Assembly (NCBI RefSeq): GCF_010667615.1
Contig: NZ_VYSG01000003.1
Coordinates: 248,001 to 312,000 of the forward strand
DNA from: Bifidobacterium choloepi
GTDB lineage: Bacteria; Actinomycetota; Actinomycetes; Actinomycetales; Bifidobacteriaceae
Reading direction: 5' to 3'
DNA length: 64,000 bases
Shown: positions 51,747 to 61,430 of the stretch, in pieces
Position numbering within the stretch: position 1 is the first letter of the stretch
Layout of the letters: the number at the start of each line of letters is the position of its first letter
Position numbers and translations under genes: made by a program
Notes under the pieces: model-generated
Seen by the model: only the letters and a program-made list of their open reading frames with translations
Told to the model about the DNA's origin: nothing
Database searches by the model: none

Positions 51747-53627
51747 TTACCGCTTGCCGGTGTAGATCCTGTTGGCGATGTCGCCGGCGAAGACGCGGTT
51801 GACGGCGGGACGCACGACCTTCATCGACGGCGTCAGGCACTTGTTCTCGGCCGAGAAGTGATCGGTCAGCACGATGAACTTGCGCACCGACTCGGCGCGG
51901 GACACCTCGGCGTTCGCGCGGTCGACGTACTTCTGGATCTCGGCGGCGACCTCGGGCAGCGCGGCGGCCTGCGCGACCGTCAGGTCGGCCGGCAGCTTCT
52001 GCGTCGGCAGCCAGTGTTCGAGGCCTTCCTCGTCCAGCGTCACGACGGCGCCGATGAACGGCTTGTTGTCGCCGACGACGACGGCGTGCTCGACAATCGG
52101 GCACTTCGAGATTTCCTGCTCCATCGGGATCGGCGAGACGTTCTTGCCGCCGGCCGTGATGATGATGTCCTTGGCGCGGCCGGTCAGCCGCAGGTGGCCG
52201 TTGTCGTCGATCGACGCGAGGTCGCCGGTGCGCAGCCAGCCGTCCTCGGTGAACGCTTCCGCCGTCTTCTCCGGCAGGTTGTGGTAGCCCATGAAGACGT
52301 TCTGGCCGCGCACGAGCAGCTCGCCGTTGTCGGCGATCTTCACCGAGGATCCCGGCACCGGCTGGCCGACGGTGCCGATGACGTTGTCCTTGACGCGCGT
52401 GAACGCGAACGGGGCGGCCGTCTCGGTCAGGCCGTAGCCCTGGATCATCGTGATGCCGATGCCGTTGAAGAAGTGCGCGAGCGACGGATCCAGCGGAGCG
52501 CCGCCGCAGGCGAGGAACCTGATGCGCGGGCCGAACGCGGAGCGGATCGTGCGGTAGACGGCGGTCTCGTAGAGCGCATGCTCGGCGACCTGCTTCGCCG
52601 TCGGCTTCGTGACGCCGGCGGCTTCCGGTCCGGTCAGTGCCTCGTCGTCGCCGTTGTCGCGGGCGACGAGCGCGGCGTCCCGGATGCGCGACCAGTCGCG
52701 TGCCGCGTCGGCGGCATGCAGGAAGATGCGGCCCTTGACGCCGGCGCCGGCCTTGCGGGACGCCGCGTTGTAGACCTTCTCGAAGACGCGCGGGACGGCC
52801 ATGATGAACGTCGGCTCGAACGAGTTCATGTCGACGAGGAGGGACTTGGTGTCCGGCAGATAGCCGACGACGCCGTCTTCGGAATTGATGGCAAAGTACT
52901 GGACGAACCGCGCGAAGCAGTGGGCGAGCGGCAGGAACAGCATGAGCCGCGGATGGTCCTCGAGCATCTCGGGCACGCAGGCCGCGGCGGCGCGCGTGAT
53001 CGAGACGAAGTTGCGGTGCGACAGCTCGGCGCCCTTCGGCGTGCCGGTGGAACCGGACGTATACACGATGGTGGCCAGGTCGTCGGCGGTCACCGAGTCC
53101 ATGCGTGCGGCCAGCTCCTCGTCGGAGACCATGACGCCGAGGCCCTTCAGCGCGTCGAGCGCGTTGGCGTCGAGCATCAGGATGCGCTCGAGCGAGCCGC
53201 AGCGGTCGAGGACCGAGTCGAGCCGGTCGAAGCGTTCCTGGTTGTCGGCGATGGCGAGCTTGACCGACGAATCGTTCAGGATCCGCTCGGCCTGCGCGGC
53301 CGAGTCGGTGTCGTAGATCGGCACGGTGACGGCGCCGATCGCCGCGAGCGCGAAGTCGAGGATGCCCCATTCGAGCCTCGTCGCGGAGAAGATCGAGACG
53401 GCGTCGCCCTTCGCGATGCCGAACGCGATGAGGCCCTTCGCGACGGCGAGCACGGCGTCGTTGAACTCGCCGGTCGTCATCGGCTCCCATTCGCCGGGGC
53501 CGGTCTTCTGTTCGGCGATGACAGTGTCCGGGCCGCTCCTGGCCAGCCTGTCGGTCAGCAGCGAGTAGATCGTCTCGTCGTCGCGCAGCGTCAGCGCGGC
53601 GCCGGGCATCGTGAATTCAGTCAGCAT
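51747..53627 (-). CDS. fadD: Long-chain acyl-CoA synthetase (AMP-forming)
   Basis: A 626-residue AMP-forming ligase that activates fatty acids to acyl-CoA by way of an acyl-adenylate. Core motifs are visible: YTSGSTGTPKGAELSHRN (P-loop), GYGLTETAAP, GELLVRGQNVFMGYHN, DGWLRTGDLASIDDNG and the hinge GRAKDIIITAGGKNVSP. The ATG at 53625-53627 is preferred to the longer frame. Bifidobacteria lack beta-oxidation as far as is known, so a role in recycling exogenous fatty acids into lipids is more likely than degradation; this is inference. The dispersed motif at 53269 gives LNDSSVKLAI. Confidence 0.93.
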   Translation of the reverse strand: MLTEFTMPGAALTLRDDETIYSLLTDRLARSGPDTVIAEQKTGPGEWEPMTTGEFNDAVLAVAKGLIAFGIAKGDAVSIFSATRLEWGILDFALAAIGAVTVPIYDTDSAAQAERILNDSSVKLAIADNQERFDRLDSVLDRCGSLERILMLDANALDALKGLGVMVSDEELAARMDSVTADDLATIVYTSGSTGTPKGAELSHRNFVSITRAAAACVPEMLEDHPRLMLFLPLAHCFARFVQYFAINSEDGVVGYLPDTKSLLVDMNSFEPTFIMAVPRVFEKVYNAASRKAGAGVKGRIFLHAADAARDWSRIRDAALVARDNGDDEALTGPEAAGVTKPTAKQVAEHALYETAVYRTIRSAFGPRIRFLACGGAPLDPSLAHFFNGIGITMIQGYGLTETAAPFAFTRVKDNVIGTVGQPVPGSSVKIADNGELLVRGQNVFMGYHNLPEKTAEAFTEDGWLRTGDLASIDDNGHLRLTGRAKDIIITAGGKNVSPIPMEQEISKCPIVEHAVVVGDNKPFIGAVVTLDEEGLEHWLPTQKLPADLTVAQAAALPEVAAEIQKYVDRANAEVSRAESVRKFIVLTDHFSAENKCLTPSMKVVRPAVNRVFAGDIANRIYTGKR

Positions 53628-53998
53628 TATCGTCCGTTCCAATCCATTTTGTCGGAAGAATCGTTCCCCACGCCCGTCAGTCACTGGCGTGGCTCGTCAA
53701 ACGTCGCCTATCGTAACCGAAGCGCGCCGGCCGTCACATTGTGCGAACCGACAACGTTGGAAAGAGCCCCTTGGAGTCTTCCGACAAAACGGCTACGTTA
53801 CCGTAACCGTCGGCGCCGTTCCTGCCGGTCATCGCGACGGAAAACAGGCAGGAAGCCGGTAACCGTAAGCGGTCGGCTCAAGTGCGCGGCGATTCAGGCA
53901 ACGTTCAGCGAACCACGCGTAGATTGGACTGACAGTGGGGCAGAGGCGGCCATGCCGACGCCGGCCGCCCGCGACAGGGGAATTGAAGGAGCGTCCAC
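53628..53998. promoter_or_regulatory. Divergent upstream region with repeated GTAACCG elements
   Basis: This 370-base spacer separates fadD and the fused exporter. It holds GTTACCGTAAC (53797-53807, palindromic), CGGTAACCGTAAGCGGTCGGC-like sequence about 60 bases further on (around 53858-53878) and CGTAACCG near 53713, plus a dispersed-motif copy at 53658. The repeats may be operators; I see no gene here. Confidence 0.4.
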
Positions 53999-56900
53999 AT
54001 GTTCGACAAACGACTATTCACGCTGGTACCCGGATTGCGGCGCCGTGTGGCCGCGAAGGTCGCCTGCATGTGGGTGAACCTGCTCGCGAACATCGCGCTG
54101 GTCTTTGCGCTCGTCTCGCTGCTCGGCTTCCTGCTGATGGCCGCCGACACGCACACGCCGAAGCTCGCCGTCTGCATCCCGACCGTCTCCGGCGGCAAGC
54201 GCGCCTGCCTCGACCTTAACGCGCTCGCCAACGCGTTCTGGCCGATGACCGGCGACGCGAAGACGATCTGGGCGACCTACTGGCCCGGCCAGGTCATCTG
54301 GACCTACGTCCTCATCTTCGCGTGCCTGGCGCTTGTTAAGTTCCTCGCCACGCGCGCCTCGGCCCGCTTCGGCACGACGGCCGCCGAAATGGTCAAGCTG
54401 CACCTGCGCGAGGCGCTCTACCGCAAGGTCCTGTCGCTCGGCCCGTCATACTCGCAGCGCGTCAGGACGGCCGCCGTCGTCCAGTCGGCCGGCGAGGGCA
54501 TCGACCAGATCCAGAGCTTCTACGAACTTTTCCTGCCGCAGCTGTTCTACGCCATCCTCGCGCCGCTCACGCTGTTCTGCGTCGTCGCGCCGATCAACAT
54601 GCCGACCGCCGTCGTGCTGCTCGTCTGCGCGCCGCTCATCGTCGTCATCGTCGGCCTCGTCGCGATGTCGGCGGCACGCGTGTTCAAGCAGTACTGGGGC
54701 AAGTACACCGACATGGGCTCGCTGTTCCTCGACGACCTGCAGGGCCTCGAGACGCTGAAGAACTTCGACGCCGACCAGGACGCCGCCGACAAGATGGACC
54801 GCGAGGCCGAGGGCTTCCGCGAGATGACGATGAAGGTGCTGCAGATCCAGCTGCGCTCGCTGACGGCGATGGACGTCGTCGCGTACGGCGGCGCGGCGGC
54901 CGGCATCTGCACGGCCGTCTGGCAGTACCTCCACGGCGGCGCCACGCACCTGCACCTCGCATTCGGCACGTTCGCGTACATGAACGGCCCGCTGCTGACC
55001 GTCGCCGGCGTGCTCGTCGTCATCCTGCTGTCGGCCGACTTCTTCATTCCGCTGCGCCAGCTCGGCTCGTATTTCCACGTCGCGATGAACGGCATGACGT
55101 CGACGAAGCGCATCTTCACCGTGCTCGACGCGCCGGAACCGGAACGCGGCACCGTCACGCTGCCGGCTTCGGACACGTCGCTCGGCCTGAACATCCTCGG
55201 TCTCGGCTATTCGTACGCCGACGTCGCGTCGGAAACCGGCGACACCGGCTCGGCTGCCGACGTCAAGGCCACCGAGCATCCGCAGGCGGCGGCGTCGCCG
55301 ATCGCCGCGTCGGTCCAGACGGAGGAGTCGGTCCCGCTGGCGCTGAAGGACATCACGTTCAGCGCCCGCCCCGGCACGCTGACGGCGATCGTCGGCAAGT
55401 CGGGTTCCGGCAAGACGACGTTCGCCGGCATCCTCGCCGGCTCGCTGACCGGCTACCGCGGCCTTGTCTCGCTCGAGGCCGAACCGGACGGATCGTCCTC
55501 CACTACTTCCAATAATCCGAACGATTCGCACGATTCTTCCGACTCCGCCGACCCGTACGCCGCCGGCCGCTCCTACGAACTGGGCAACCTGACCGCCGAA
55601 TCGCTGTCGCGCGCCGTCTCCGTCGTCGGCGCCACGAGCCGGCTGTTCTCCGGCACGCTGCGCGACAACCTGCAGATGGCGAAGCCCGGCGCGACCGACG
55701 CCGAGATGATGGCGGCGCTCGGGGCCGCGCACATCGACGGCTTCGTCGACAGCCACAAGGACGGCCTCGACATGGCGATCGAGGAGGACGCCGCCAACCT
55801 GTCCGGCGGCCAGCGCCAGCGCATCGCGATCGCGCGGGCGCTGCTGCACGATTCTCCCGTCATGATCTTCGACGAGGTCACGTCGTCGGTCGACGTCGAC
55901 AGCGAGGCGATGATCCTCGACACGATCCGCGCGCTCGCCGTCCGCAAGACCGTCCTGCTCATCACGCACCGCCTCGCCAACGCCGAGCACGCCGACCAGG
56001 TCGTCGTCTTCGACCACGGCACCGCCGTCGAACAGGGCACGCACGACGAGCTCATGGCACAGGACGGCCTGTACCGCACGATGTACGAGGCGCAGCAGAC
56101 GGTGGAGAACGTCGGCCGCGCCGACGGCGAAGGCCTCGTCTACGGCACGGCGATCGCGAACAACAGCTTCGACGCCGTCGTCAACGCGGCGAAGGCGAAC
56201 GCCGCGAACGCGGCGAAGACGCAGCAGAACGGCGCGAATCGTGCCGACATCGACACTGCCAACGCCGCCGACGGCGATCACGCCGCCGCCGGGGACACCG
56301 ACGCGATGTCGAACCGCGAGGTCGTCACCCGCCTGCTCGGCGAAGTCGGCCCGCTGCGCGGCCGCATGGCGCTCGCCTGCCTGTTCGGCATCATCGGCCA
56401 CCTCGCCGCGACGATGCTGCCGGTGTTCGGCGTCGTCATGATCTTCGAGGCGACCGGTAACAAGGTCTGGGGCATGGGCATGTCGATGGCGCTGTTCCTG
56501 ATCATCGCCTGCGCGCTGATCCGCGGCTTCATGCGCTACGCCGAACAGTACATGAACCACAACGTCGCGTTCCGGCTGCTCGCGCTGTTCCGCCACAAGG
56601 CGTTCGCCGCGTTGCGCCGCCTCGCCCCCGGCAAGCTCGAGGAGCGCGGCAAGGGCGACATGATCGGCCTCGTGACGACCGACGTCGAACTGCTCGAGAT
56701 CTTCTTCGCCCACACCATCTCGCCGATCGTCATCGCCGTGACGACCGCCATCCTCTACATTGTCGTCGCGCTCGCGCTGTTCAACTGGGGCATCGCCGTG
56801 CTGATGATCGTCGCCTACCTCGTCATCGGCGTGCTGCTGCCCGCGCTGTTCGCCGCGTCGCTCAAGCGCGTCGGCGGCCGCATCCGCGGCGAATCGGCGC

Positions 56901-58081
56901 TGCTCAACGACCAGATGCTCGAGGACATGCGCGGCCTCGACGAGATCATCCACTTCGGCCAGGGCGAGAGCCGGCTCGCCGGCATCGTCGCCAAGTCGAA
57001 GGCGCTGATGGCCGACCGCTTCCGCCTGTCCGACCGCGACGGCGCGTTCGCCGGCCTCGGCAACGTGCTCGTCATCGCCTTCTCGGCGATCGCCGCGTTC
57101 GTCACCGTCGCCACCGCGATCGGTGACCCGACGAACATCGCGTTCGACATCGCCGCGTTCGTCCTGTTCGTCTCGTCGTTCGGCCCGGTGCTTGCGCTGA
57201 GCGCGCTGCCGGCCAACCTGACGCAGACATTCGCCGCCGCCCGCCGCCTGTTCGCGCTGATGGACGAGGCGCCGGCCGTCGAGGAGAACGGCACGGCCAC
57301 GCCGAAGTACGACGGCATGACGATGCACCAGGTCACGTTCCGCTACACCTCCGACGAGGACGGCGATGCGCTCGCCGACCGCGAACGCGAGCTGTCCGGC
57401 ATGGCCGCGATGGCCGCCGACCCGATCGCGACGATGCAGCGGCGCCGCCACGGCATCGGCCTCAACCGCGACCGCGGCGACGTGACCGGCGCCGTCCTCG
57501 ACAACTTCTCGCTCGACGTGCCGGTGCGCGGCATCCTCGGCCTGCAGGGTCCGTCCGGCCGTGGCAAGTCGACGATGCTCAAGCTCCTGATGCGCTACTG
57601 GGATCCGCAGTCCGGCGTCGTGTTCCTGTCCGATAAGAGCCTGCCCGAAGTCGACGCGCACACGCGCCGCCACGTCCAGGCGATGATGGGGCAGGAGACC
57701 TACCTGTTCGACGGCACCGTGCGCGAGAACCTGCTGCTCGCCGACGGCGGCGCCGACGACGAGCAGCTCTGGAAGGCGCTGGTGCTCGCCAACGCGAAGG
57801 AACTCGTCGAGTCGCTGCCCGGCGGTCTCGACGCCCGCGTCGGCGAACTCGGCGGCCGCCTGTCCGAAGGCGAGCGCCAGCGGCTGGGCCTGGCCCGCGT
57901 GTTCCTGCGCAACGCCGACCTGCTGCTGCTCGACGAACCGACGAGCCGTCTCGACGCCCTGAACGAGGCCTTCATCCTCCAGTCCCTCAACGCCGTCGCC
58001 TCGAGCCGCCCCGTCGCCATCGTCCTGGTCAGCCACCGCCAGAGCACGATGCGCGTCTGCGACAAGGTCCTTCACGTCTGA
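53999..58081 (+). CDS. Fused double ABC exporter (CydDC-like, two membrane and two ATPase domains)
   Basis: A 1360-residue protein carrying two complete exporter halves. The first half has a six-helix membrane domain, Walker A GKSGSGKTT near residue 465, signature LSGGQRQRIAIARALL and Walker B MIFDEVTSSVD. The second, after a linker with Ala/Asn/Asp repeats (about 710-765), has Walker A GPSGRGKST near 1184, signature LSEGERQRLGLARVFL and LLLDEPTSRLDALNE. Sequence style resembles the CydD/CydC thiol exporters, but no cytochrome bd genes are nearby, so substrate is uncertain. A motif-rich insert (SNNPNDSHDSSDSAD) interrupts the first ATPase between Walker A and the signature. GAAGGAG precedes the ATG. 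Confidence 0.88.
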   Translation: MFDKRLFTLVPGLRRRVAAKVACMWVNLLANIALVFALVSLLGFLLMAADTHTPKLAVCIPTVSGGKRACLDLNALANAFWPMTGDAKTIWATYWPGQVIWTYVLIFACLALVKFLATRASARFGTTAAEMVKLHLREALYRKVLSLGPSYSQRVRTAAVVQSAGEGIDQIQSFYELFLPQLFYAILAPLTLFCVVAPINMPTAVVLLVCAPLIVVIVGLVAMSAARVFKQYWGKYTDMGSLFLDDLQGLETLKNFDADQDAADKMDREAEGFREMTMKVLQIQLRSLTAMDVVAYGGAAAGICTAVWQYLHGGATHLHLAFGTFAYMNGPLLTVAGVLVVILLSADFFIPLRQLGSYFHVAMNGMTSTKRIFTVLDAPEPERGTVTLPASDTSLGLNILGLGYSYADVASETGDTGSAADVKATEHPQAAASPIAASVQTEESVPLALKDITFSARPGTLTAIVGKSGSGKTTFAGILAGSLTGYRGLVSLEAEPDGSSSTTSNNPNDSHDSSDSADPYAAGRSYELGNLTAESLSRAVSVVGATSRLFSGTLRDNLQMAKPGATDAEMMAALGAAHIDGFVDSHKDGLDMAIEEDAANLSGGQRQRIAIARALLHDSPVMIFDEVTSSVDVDSEAMILDTIRALAVRKTVLLITHRLANAEHADQVVVFDHGTAVEQGTHDELMAQDGLYRTMYEAQQTVENVGRADGEGLVYGTAIANNSFDAVVNAAKANAANAAKTQQNGANRADIDTANAADGDHAAAGDTDAMSNREVVTRLLGEVGPLRGRMALACLFGIIGHLAATMLPVFGVVMIFEATGNKVWGMGMSMALFLIIACALIRGFMRYAEQYMNHNVAFRLLALFRHKAFAALRRLAPGKLEERGKGDMIGLVTTDVELLEIFFAHTISPIVIAVTTAILYIVVALALFNWGIAVLMIVAYLVIGVLLPALFAASLKRVGGRIRGESALLNDQMLEDMRGLDEIIHFGQGESRLAGIVAKSKALMADRFRLSDRDGAFAGLGNVLVIAFSAIAAFVTVATAIGDPTNIAFDIAAFVLFVSSFGPVLALSALPANLTQTFAAARRLFALMDEAPAVEENGTATPKYDGMTMHQVTFRYTSDEDGDALADRERELSGMAAMAADPIATMQRRRHGIGLNRDRGDVTGAVLDNFSLDVPVRGILGLQGPSGRGKSTMLKLLMRYWDPQSGVVFLSDKSLPEVDAHTRRHVQAMMGQETYLFDGTVRENLLLADGGADDEQLWKALVLANAKELVESLPGGLDARVGELGGRLSEGERQRLGLARVFLRNADLLLLDEPTSRLDALNEAFILQSLNAVASSRPVAIVLVSHRQSTMRVCDKVLHV

Positions 58082-58116
58082 CGCCACTGATTGCGCCGGG
58101 AAAGTCCTCCGACAGA

Positions 58117-58968
58117 TCAGGCGTACGAGAACGTGGCCGGGTCGTGGCCGGCGCGGACGGGGCCGTCGAGGGCGTCGATCGCGGCGTGCTCGTCGGGGGT
58201 CAGGGCGAAGCCGAACAGGTCGAGGTTCTCGCGCTGGCGGTCGGGATGGACCGACTTGGGGATGATGATCGTGCCGTTCTCGATGTGCCAGCGCAGGACG
58301 GCCTGGGCCGGCGAGACGCCGTGCGCCTCGGCGATGCGCCCGATCAGTCCGTCGCCGGCGGCGAGGTCGGCGCCGCGCGCCATCGGCGAGTCGGCCTCGA
58401 CGGCGATGCCGTGCTCGCGGCAGAAATCGACGACGTCGCGCTGCTGCCATGTCGGGTGCAGCTCGATCTGGTTGACGGCCGGATAGTCGCCTGTCTCGTC
58501 GTGCAGCCGCTCGAGGTCGGACGGCATGAAATTGCACACGCCGAGCGTGCGCACGCGTCCCTCGTCGTGCAGCCGGCGGAACGCGCGCCACGTCTCCGGC
58601 GTGCGCCAGTCGAACGGCGTGGGCCAGTGGATCATGTACATGTCGACGTAGTCGAGCTGCAGCAGGCCGAGCTGCCGGTCGAAGGCCTTCAGGCACGAAT
58701 CGTACCCCTGCTCCGAATCCTTGAGCTTCGTCGTGATCCAGAAACCGGCGCGACGTTCGCCGCGATTCACGCCGAGGTTCGCCAGCGCGCGGCCGACGCC
58801 GGCCTCGTTGTCGTAGCCGGCGGCACCGTCGATGTGCCGGTAGCCGAGGCCGATCGCCGATTCGACGACCGGCGTGACGCCATCGTCGTCGATCCTCAGC
58901 ACGCCGAGGCCGACCTGCGGAATCCGGTTGCCGTCGTTGAGCTCGATGTCCGGAACGTCTGTCTGCAT
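58117..58968 (-). CDS. Aldo/keto reductase
   Basis: A 283-residue NADPH-dependent oxidoreductase of the AKR family (2,5-diketo-D-gluconate reductase-like). The catalytic tetrad can be placed in DGAAGYDNEAGVG (Asp and Tyr), TTKLKD (Lys) and YMIHWP (His); the C-terminal IPKSVHPDRQRENLDLFGF is the NADPH-binding signature. The ATG at 58966-58968 has AAAGGTGG upstream. It converges with the fused exporter (35 bases between stops). A role in carbonyl detoxification or sugar metabolism is plausible. Confidence 0.93.
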   Translation of the reverse strand: MQTDVPDIELNDGNRIPQVGLGVLRIDDDGVTPVVESAIGLGYRHIDGAAGYDNEAGVGRALANLGVNRGERRAGFWITTKLKDSEQGYDSCLKAFDRQLGLLQLDYVDMYMIHWPTPFDWRTPETWRAFRRLHDEGRVRTLGVCNFMPSDLERLHDETGDYPAVNQIELHPTWQQRDVVDFCREHGIAVEADSPMARGADLAAGDGLIGRIAEAHGVSPAQAVLRWHIENGTIIIPKSVHPDRQRENLDLFGFALTPDEHAAIDALDGPVRAGHDPATFSYA

Positions 58969-59039
58969 GTTGCCACCTTTCCTCGCCGGCCGCGGCCGGT
59001 GCGAACACAATGGTTCCATCATAGGGTCATGTGTCTCGG

Positions 59040-59080
59040 GATGTCACGAATCCGGGCGCCCGGTTTGGGTTCGCGACATC
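59040..59080. repeat. Family C palindrome, copy 11 (imperfect)
   Basis: GATGTCACGAATCCGGGC at the left and GGGTTCGCGACATC at the right, with a mispaired centre; in the divergent region between the reductase and nuclease genes. Confidence 0.65.
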
Positions 59081-59118
59081 CCGGGAAATGCTGCACGGAA
59101 ACGCTATGCTGGTGGGTC

Positions 59119-59868
59119 ATGGGGAGAAGATCGAACAGCTATTTCCGCCGGCGCCGGCGGCGCAACCGCCTGGGGGAACGTATCGTCGCATTGATCGTCG
59201 CCGCCGTGCTGCTCGGCGTGACGGCCGGCACATGGCTGCCGAAGGTCTCGACGACGGTCGCGCGGGTGACCGGCCAGTACGCGGCGACCGGCACGGCGGC
59301 CGAGACGCTGCAGAAGCTCGTCGTCGACGACGATCCGGACGCCTCCGGCTACAGTCGCGACGTCTTCGGCTACCGGACGACCGACGACGACGGCAACGGC
59401 TGCGACGTGCGCGACGACGTGCTCGCCCGCGACCTGACCGACGTCGCCTACAAGTCTGGCAGCACCTGCGTCGTGCAGTCGGGAGTGCTGGACGATCCGT
59501 ACACCGGAGCCGACATCCGTTTCACGCGCGGCCAGGCGACCAGTTCGGCCGTGCAGATCGACCACGTCGTCGCGCTGCAGAACGCGTGGCAGTCGGGCGC
59601 CCGCGACTGGGATTCTGCGAAGCTCGTCGAGTACGGCAACGACATGTACAACCTGCTCGCCGTCGACGGGACGGCCAACCAGGAGAAGGGTTCGGCGTCC
59701 GCCGCCTACTGGCTGCCGACGAACGGCGACTTCCGCTGCGAATACGTGGCGCTGCAGATCGGCGTCAAGGACAAGTATTCGCTGACCGTCACGAGCGCCG
59801 AGAAGGACGCGATGCTCTCGGTCCTCCACGGCTGCCCCGCGCAGGAGATTCCGGCGGACAATTCCTGA
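59119..59868 (+). CDS. Membrane-anchored/secreted HNH nuclease (DUF1524-type)
   Basis: A 249-residue protein with a basic N-terminus (RRRRRRNR) and one hydrophobic segment (about residues 22-42), so it is secreted or membrane-anchored. The extracytoplasmic part matches DUF1524/GmrSD-C-type HNH nucleases: IDHVVALQNAWQSGARDW near residue 147 (catalytic Asp-His), then MYNLLAVDGTANQEKGSASA with the Asn of the HNH fold and YWLPTN. Such proteins are extracellular non-specific DNases in several actinobacteria. The start at 59119 is preferred since the long frame upstream overlaps the reductase gene. A CHAP-domain cell-wall protein follows 168 bases downstream. Confidence 0.82.
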   Translation: MGRRSNSYFRRRRRRNRLGERIVALIVAAVLLGVTAGTWLPKVSTTVARVTGQYAATGTAAETLQKLVVDDDPDASGYSRDVFGYRTTDDDGNGCDVRDDVLARDLTDVAYKSGSTCVVQSGVLDDPYTGADIRFTRGQATSSAVQIDHVVALQNAWQSGARDWDSAKLVEYGNDMYNLLAVDGTANQEKGSASAAYWLPTNGDFRCEYVALQIGVKDKYSLTVTSAEKDAMLSVLHGCPAQEIPADNS

Positions 59869-60036
59869 TGCCGTGACGGCGACAGGACGCCGGGGAGCAG
59901 CCGAACGTCGGCGACAATCCACACAGGATGGCCACCTATTGCCCGGACACAATCCCTATGCTTGAATAAGAGACCCCCGATAGTACCCGAGCAGTACGTT
60001 CAGTCACCGACGATTGAATGGAAAGGTGCCCCCGTC

Positions 60037-61422
60037 ATGACGAATGCTTCGCACGCCGGAACGACCGGCCCGGCATCCGCCCTCCGCACGCCGGCCATGC
60101 GGAGAAAGTCCGCATGCCTCGCGGCCGTCGTGGCCGTCGCCACGCCGTTCCTGTTCGCCACGCCGGCCACGGCGGCGCACGTCGCCGCCACGCACGGCGA
60201 CGCCGACATGGCCGCCGTCGCCGGCACCGCGGCCGTCGACGGCAACATCGTCGCCGACGAGTCGTCCCCGGCGTCAGTCTTTGCCCGGGTCTTCCAGCGC
60301 AAGCTGCAGGAGAACGTCTTCCAGCTTGTCGACGATCCGGCGTTTGCCGACGCGAACGCCGCCTCCGCCGGCGAGGAGCCGCTGCGTTCCTCCGCCGTCG
60401 AGGGCGGCGTCGATCCCGACTACAACCCGTTCTCCGCCGAGGCGATCGAGGACAGCCAGCAGCCCGGGCAGCCGTCCACGATCGTCACGGCCGAGGGTAC
60501 CGTCCTCGCGAATCCTTCCGTCGAGACGGTCGCCACCGACAACGACGGCGACTGGGGACTGGGGGAGTCGGACGACGTCGAGACCGGCGAACTCGTCGTC
60601 GTGCTGCGTCCGCAGGCGGCCGTCGTCGAGACAGCCGGCGGCGTCGCGTGCCGCGTCGAGACGACGGCGATGCTCGAGCAGGTCGTCTTCCACGAACTTG
60701 CCGACGCCACCGATGAACTGCGCACGCTCGTCGGCGAATGGGAACGCTTCGACTTCGGCCAGGAGAATCTCAAGGAAGCAAGCGACGAGGAGGCGGCGCT
60801 GCTCGCGCTGCCGACCTGCCAGGAGCAGATCGACCTCGCCGAGGCGGTCGCCATCGCCGCCGCCGAAGCCGCCCGGGCCGCCGATGAAGCTGGCGGCGAG
60901 TCCGCCGACAGTGAGGATTCGTCCGGCACTACCGGCGAGTCGTCGGCATCGTCATTGAACGATTCGTCCGCCCTGTCTTCCATCCGCGTCTCGATCGCGA
61001 TGGCCGGCCCGTTCGCGTCGGCCGACGACATCGACTGGTCCGTCGTCTCCAGTCCGGCCAACGATCCTCTGCTGTGGGCCGGCAACACGGCGCCGTACGG
61101 CCAGTGCACGTGGTGGGCCTACGAACGGCGTGTCCAGCTCGGCCTGCCGATCGGCTCGACGTTCGGCAACGGCAGGGACTGGGCCAACACGGCCCGTGCC
61201 CGCGGCTACAGTGTCTCGAACACGCCGACCGTCGGCGCCGTCATCGTCTTCCAGCCCGGCCAGGCCGGCGCCGACGGCACGTACGGCCACGTCGGCATCG
61301 TCGAATCCATCGACGCCGCCGGCAACGTGACGATCTCCGAATCGAACGTCGCCGGCCTCGGCGCCATCTCGTTCCGCACGTTCAGTGCCGCCCAGGCCTC
61401 GCTGTTCCAGTATGTCCACTGA
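60037..61422 (+). CDS. Secreted CHAP-domain cell-wall hydrolase-like protein
   Basis: A 461-residue exported protein. A signal peptide covers about residues 20-47 (ACLAAVVAVATPFLFATPAT). The long middle region is acidic with Ala/Asp/Ser-rich stretches, including SSLNDSSALSS from the dispersed motif at 60957. The C-terminal CHAP (NlpC/P60-like amidase) domain has the catalytic Cys in YGQCTWWAYERR (about residue 356) and His in GTYGHVGIVESI (about 416). CHAP enzymes cleave peptidoglycan stem peptides, often during division. The ATG at 60037 after AAAGG is preferred over an upstream in-frame TTG at 59962. Confidence 0.9.
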   Translation: MTNASHAGTTGPASALRTPAMRRKSACLAAVVAVATPFLFATPATAAHVAATHGDADMAAVAGTAAVDGNIVADESSPASVFARVFQRKLQENVFQLVDDPAFADANAASAGEEPLRSSAVEGGVDPDYNPFSAEAIEDSQQPGQPSTIVTAEGTVLANPSVETVATDNDGDWGLGESDDVETGELVVVLRPQAAVVETAGGVACRVETTAMLEQVVFHELADATDELRTLVGEWERFDFGQENLKEASDEEAALLALPTCQEQIDLAEAVAIAAAEAARAADEAGGESADSEDSSGTTGESSASSLNDSSALSSIRVSIAMAGPFASADDIDWSVVSSPANDPLLWAGNTAPYGQCTWWAYERRVQLGLPIGSTFGNGRDWANTARARGYSVSNTPTVGAVIVFQPGQAGADGTYGHVGIVESIDAAGNVTISESNVAGLGAISFRTFSAAQASLFQYVH

Positions 61423-61430
61423 GCGAAAAG

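Noticed and set aside
53999..58081. True CydDC for cytochrome bd assembly
   Set aside because: No cydA or cydB in the window and the single-chain fusion is unlike standard CydC/CydD; kept as CydDC-like only.
54446..59008. 1520-residue minus-strand frame opposite the fused exporter
   Set aside because: The same GC-driven shadow; the true genes on both strands have full domain evidence.
58144..59118. Upstream extension of the HNH nuclease frame
   Set aside because: It overlaps the aldo/keto reductase on the other strand and has no similarity; the ATG at 59119 starts the basic and membrane segments.
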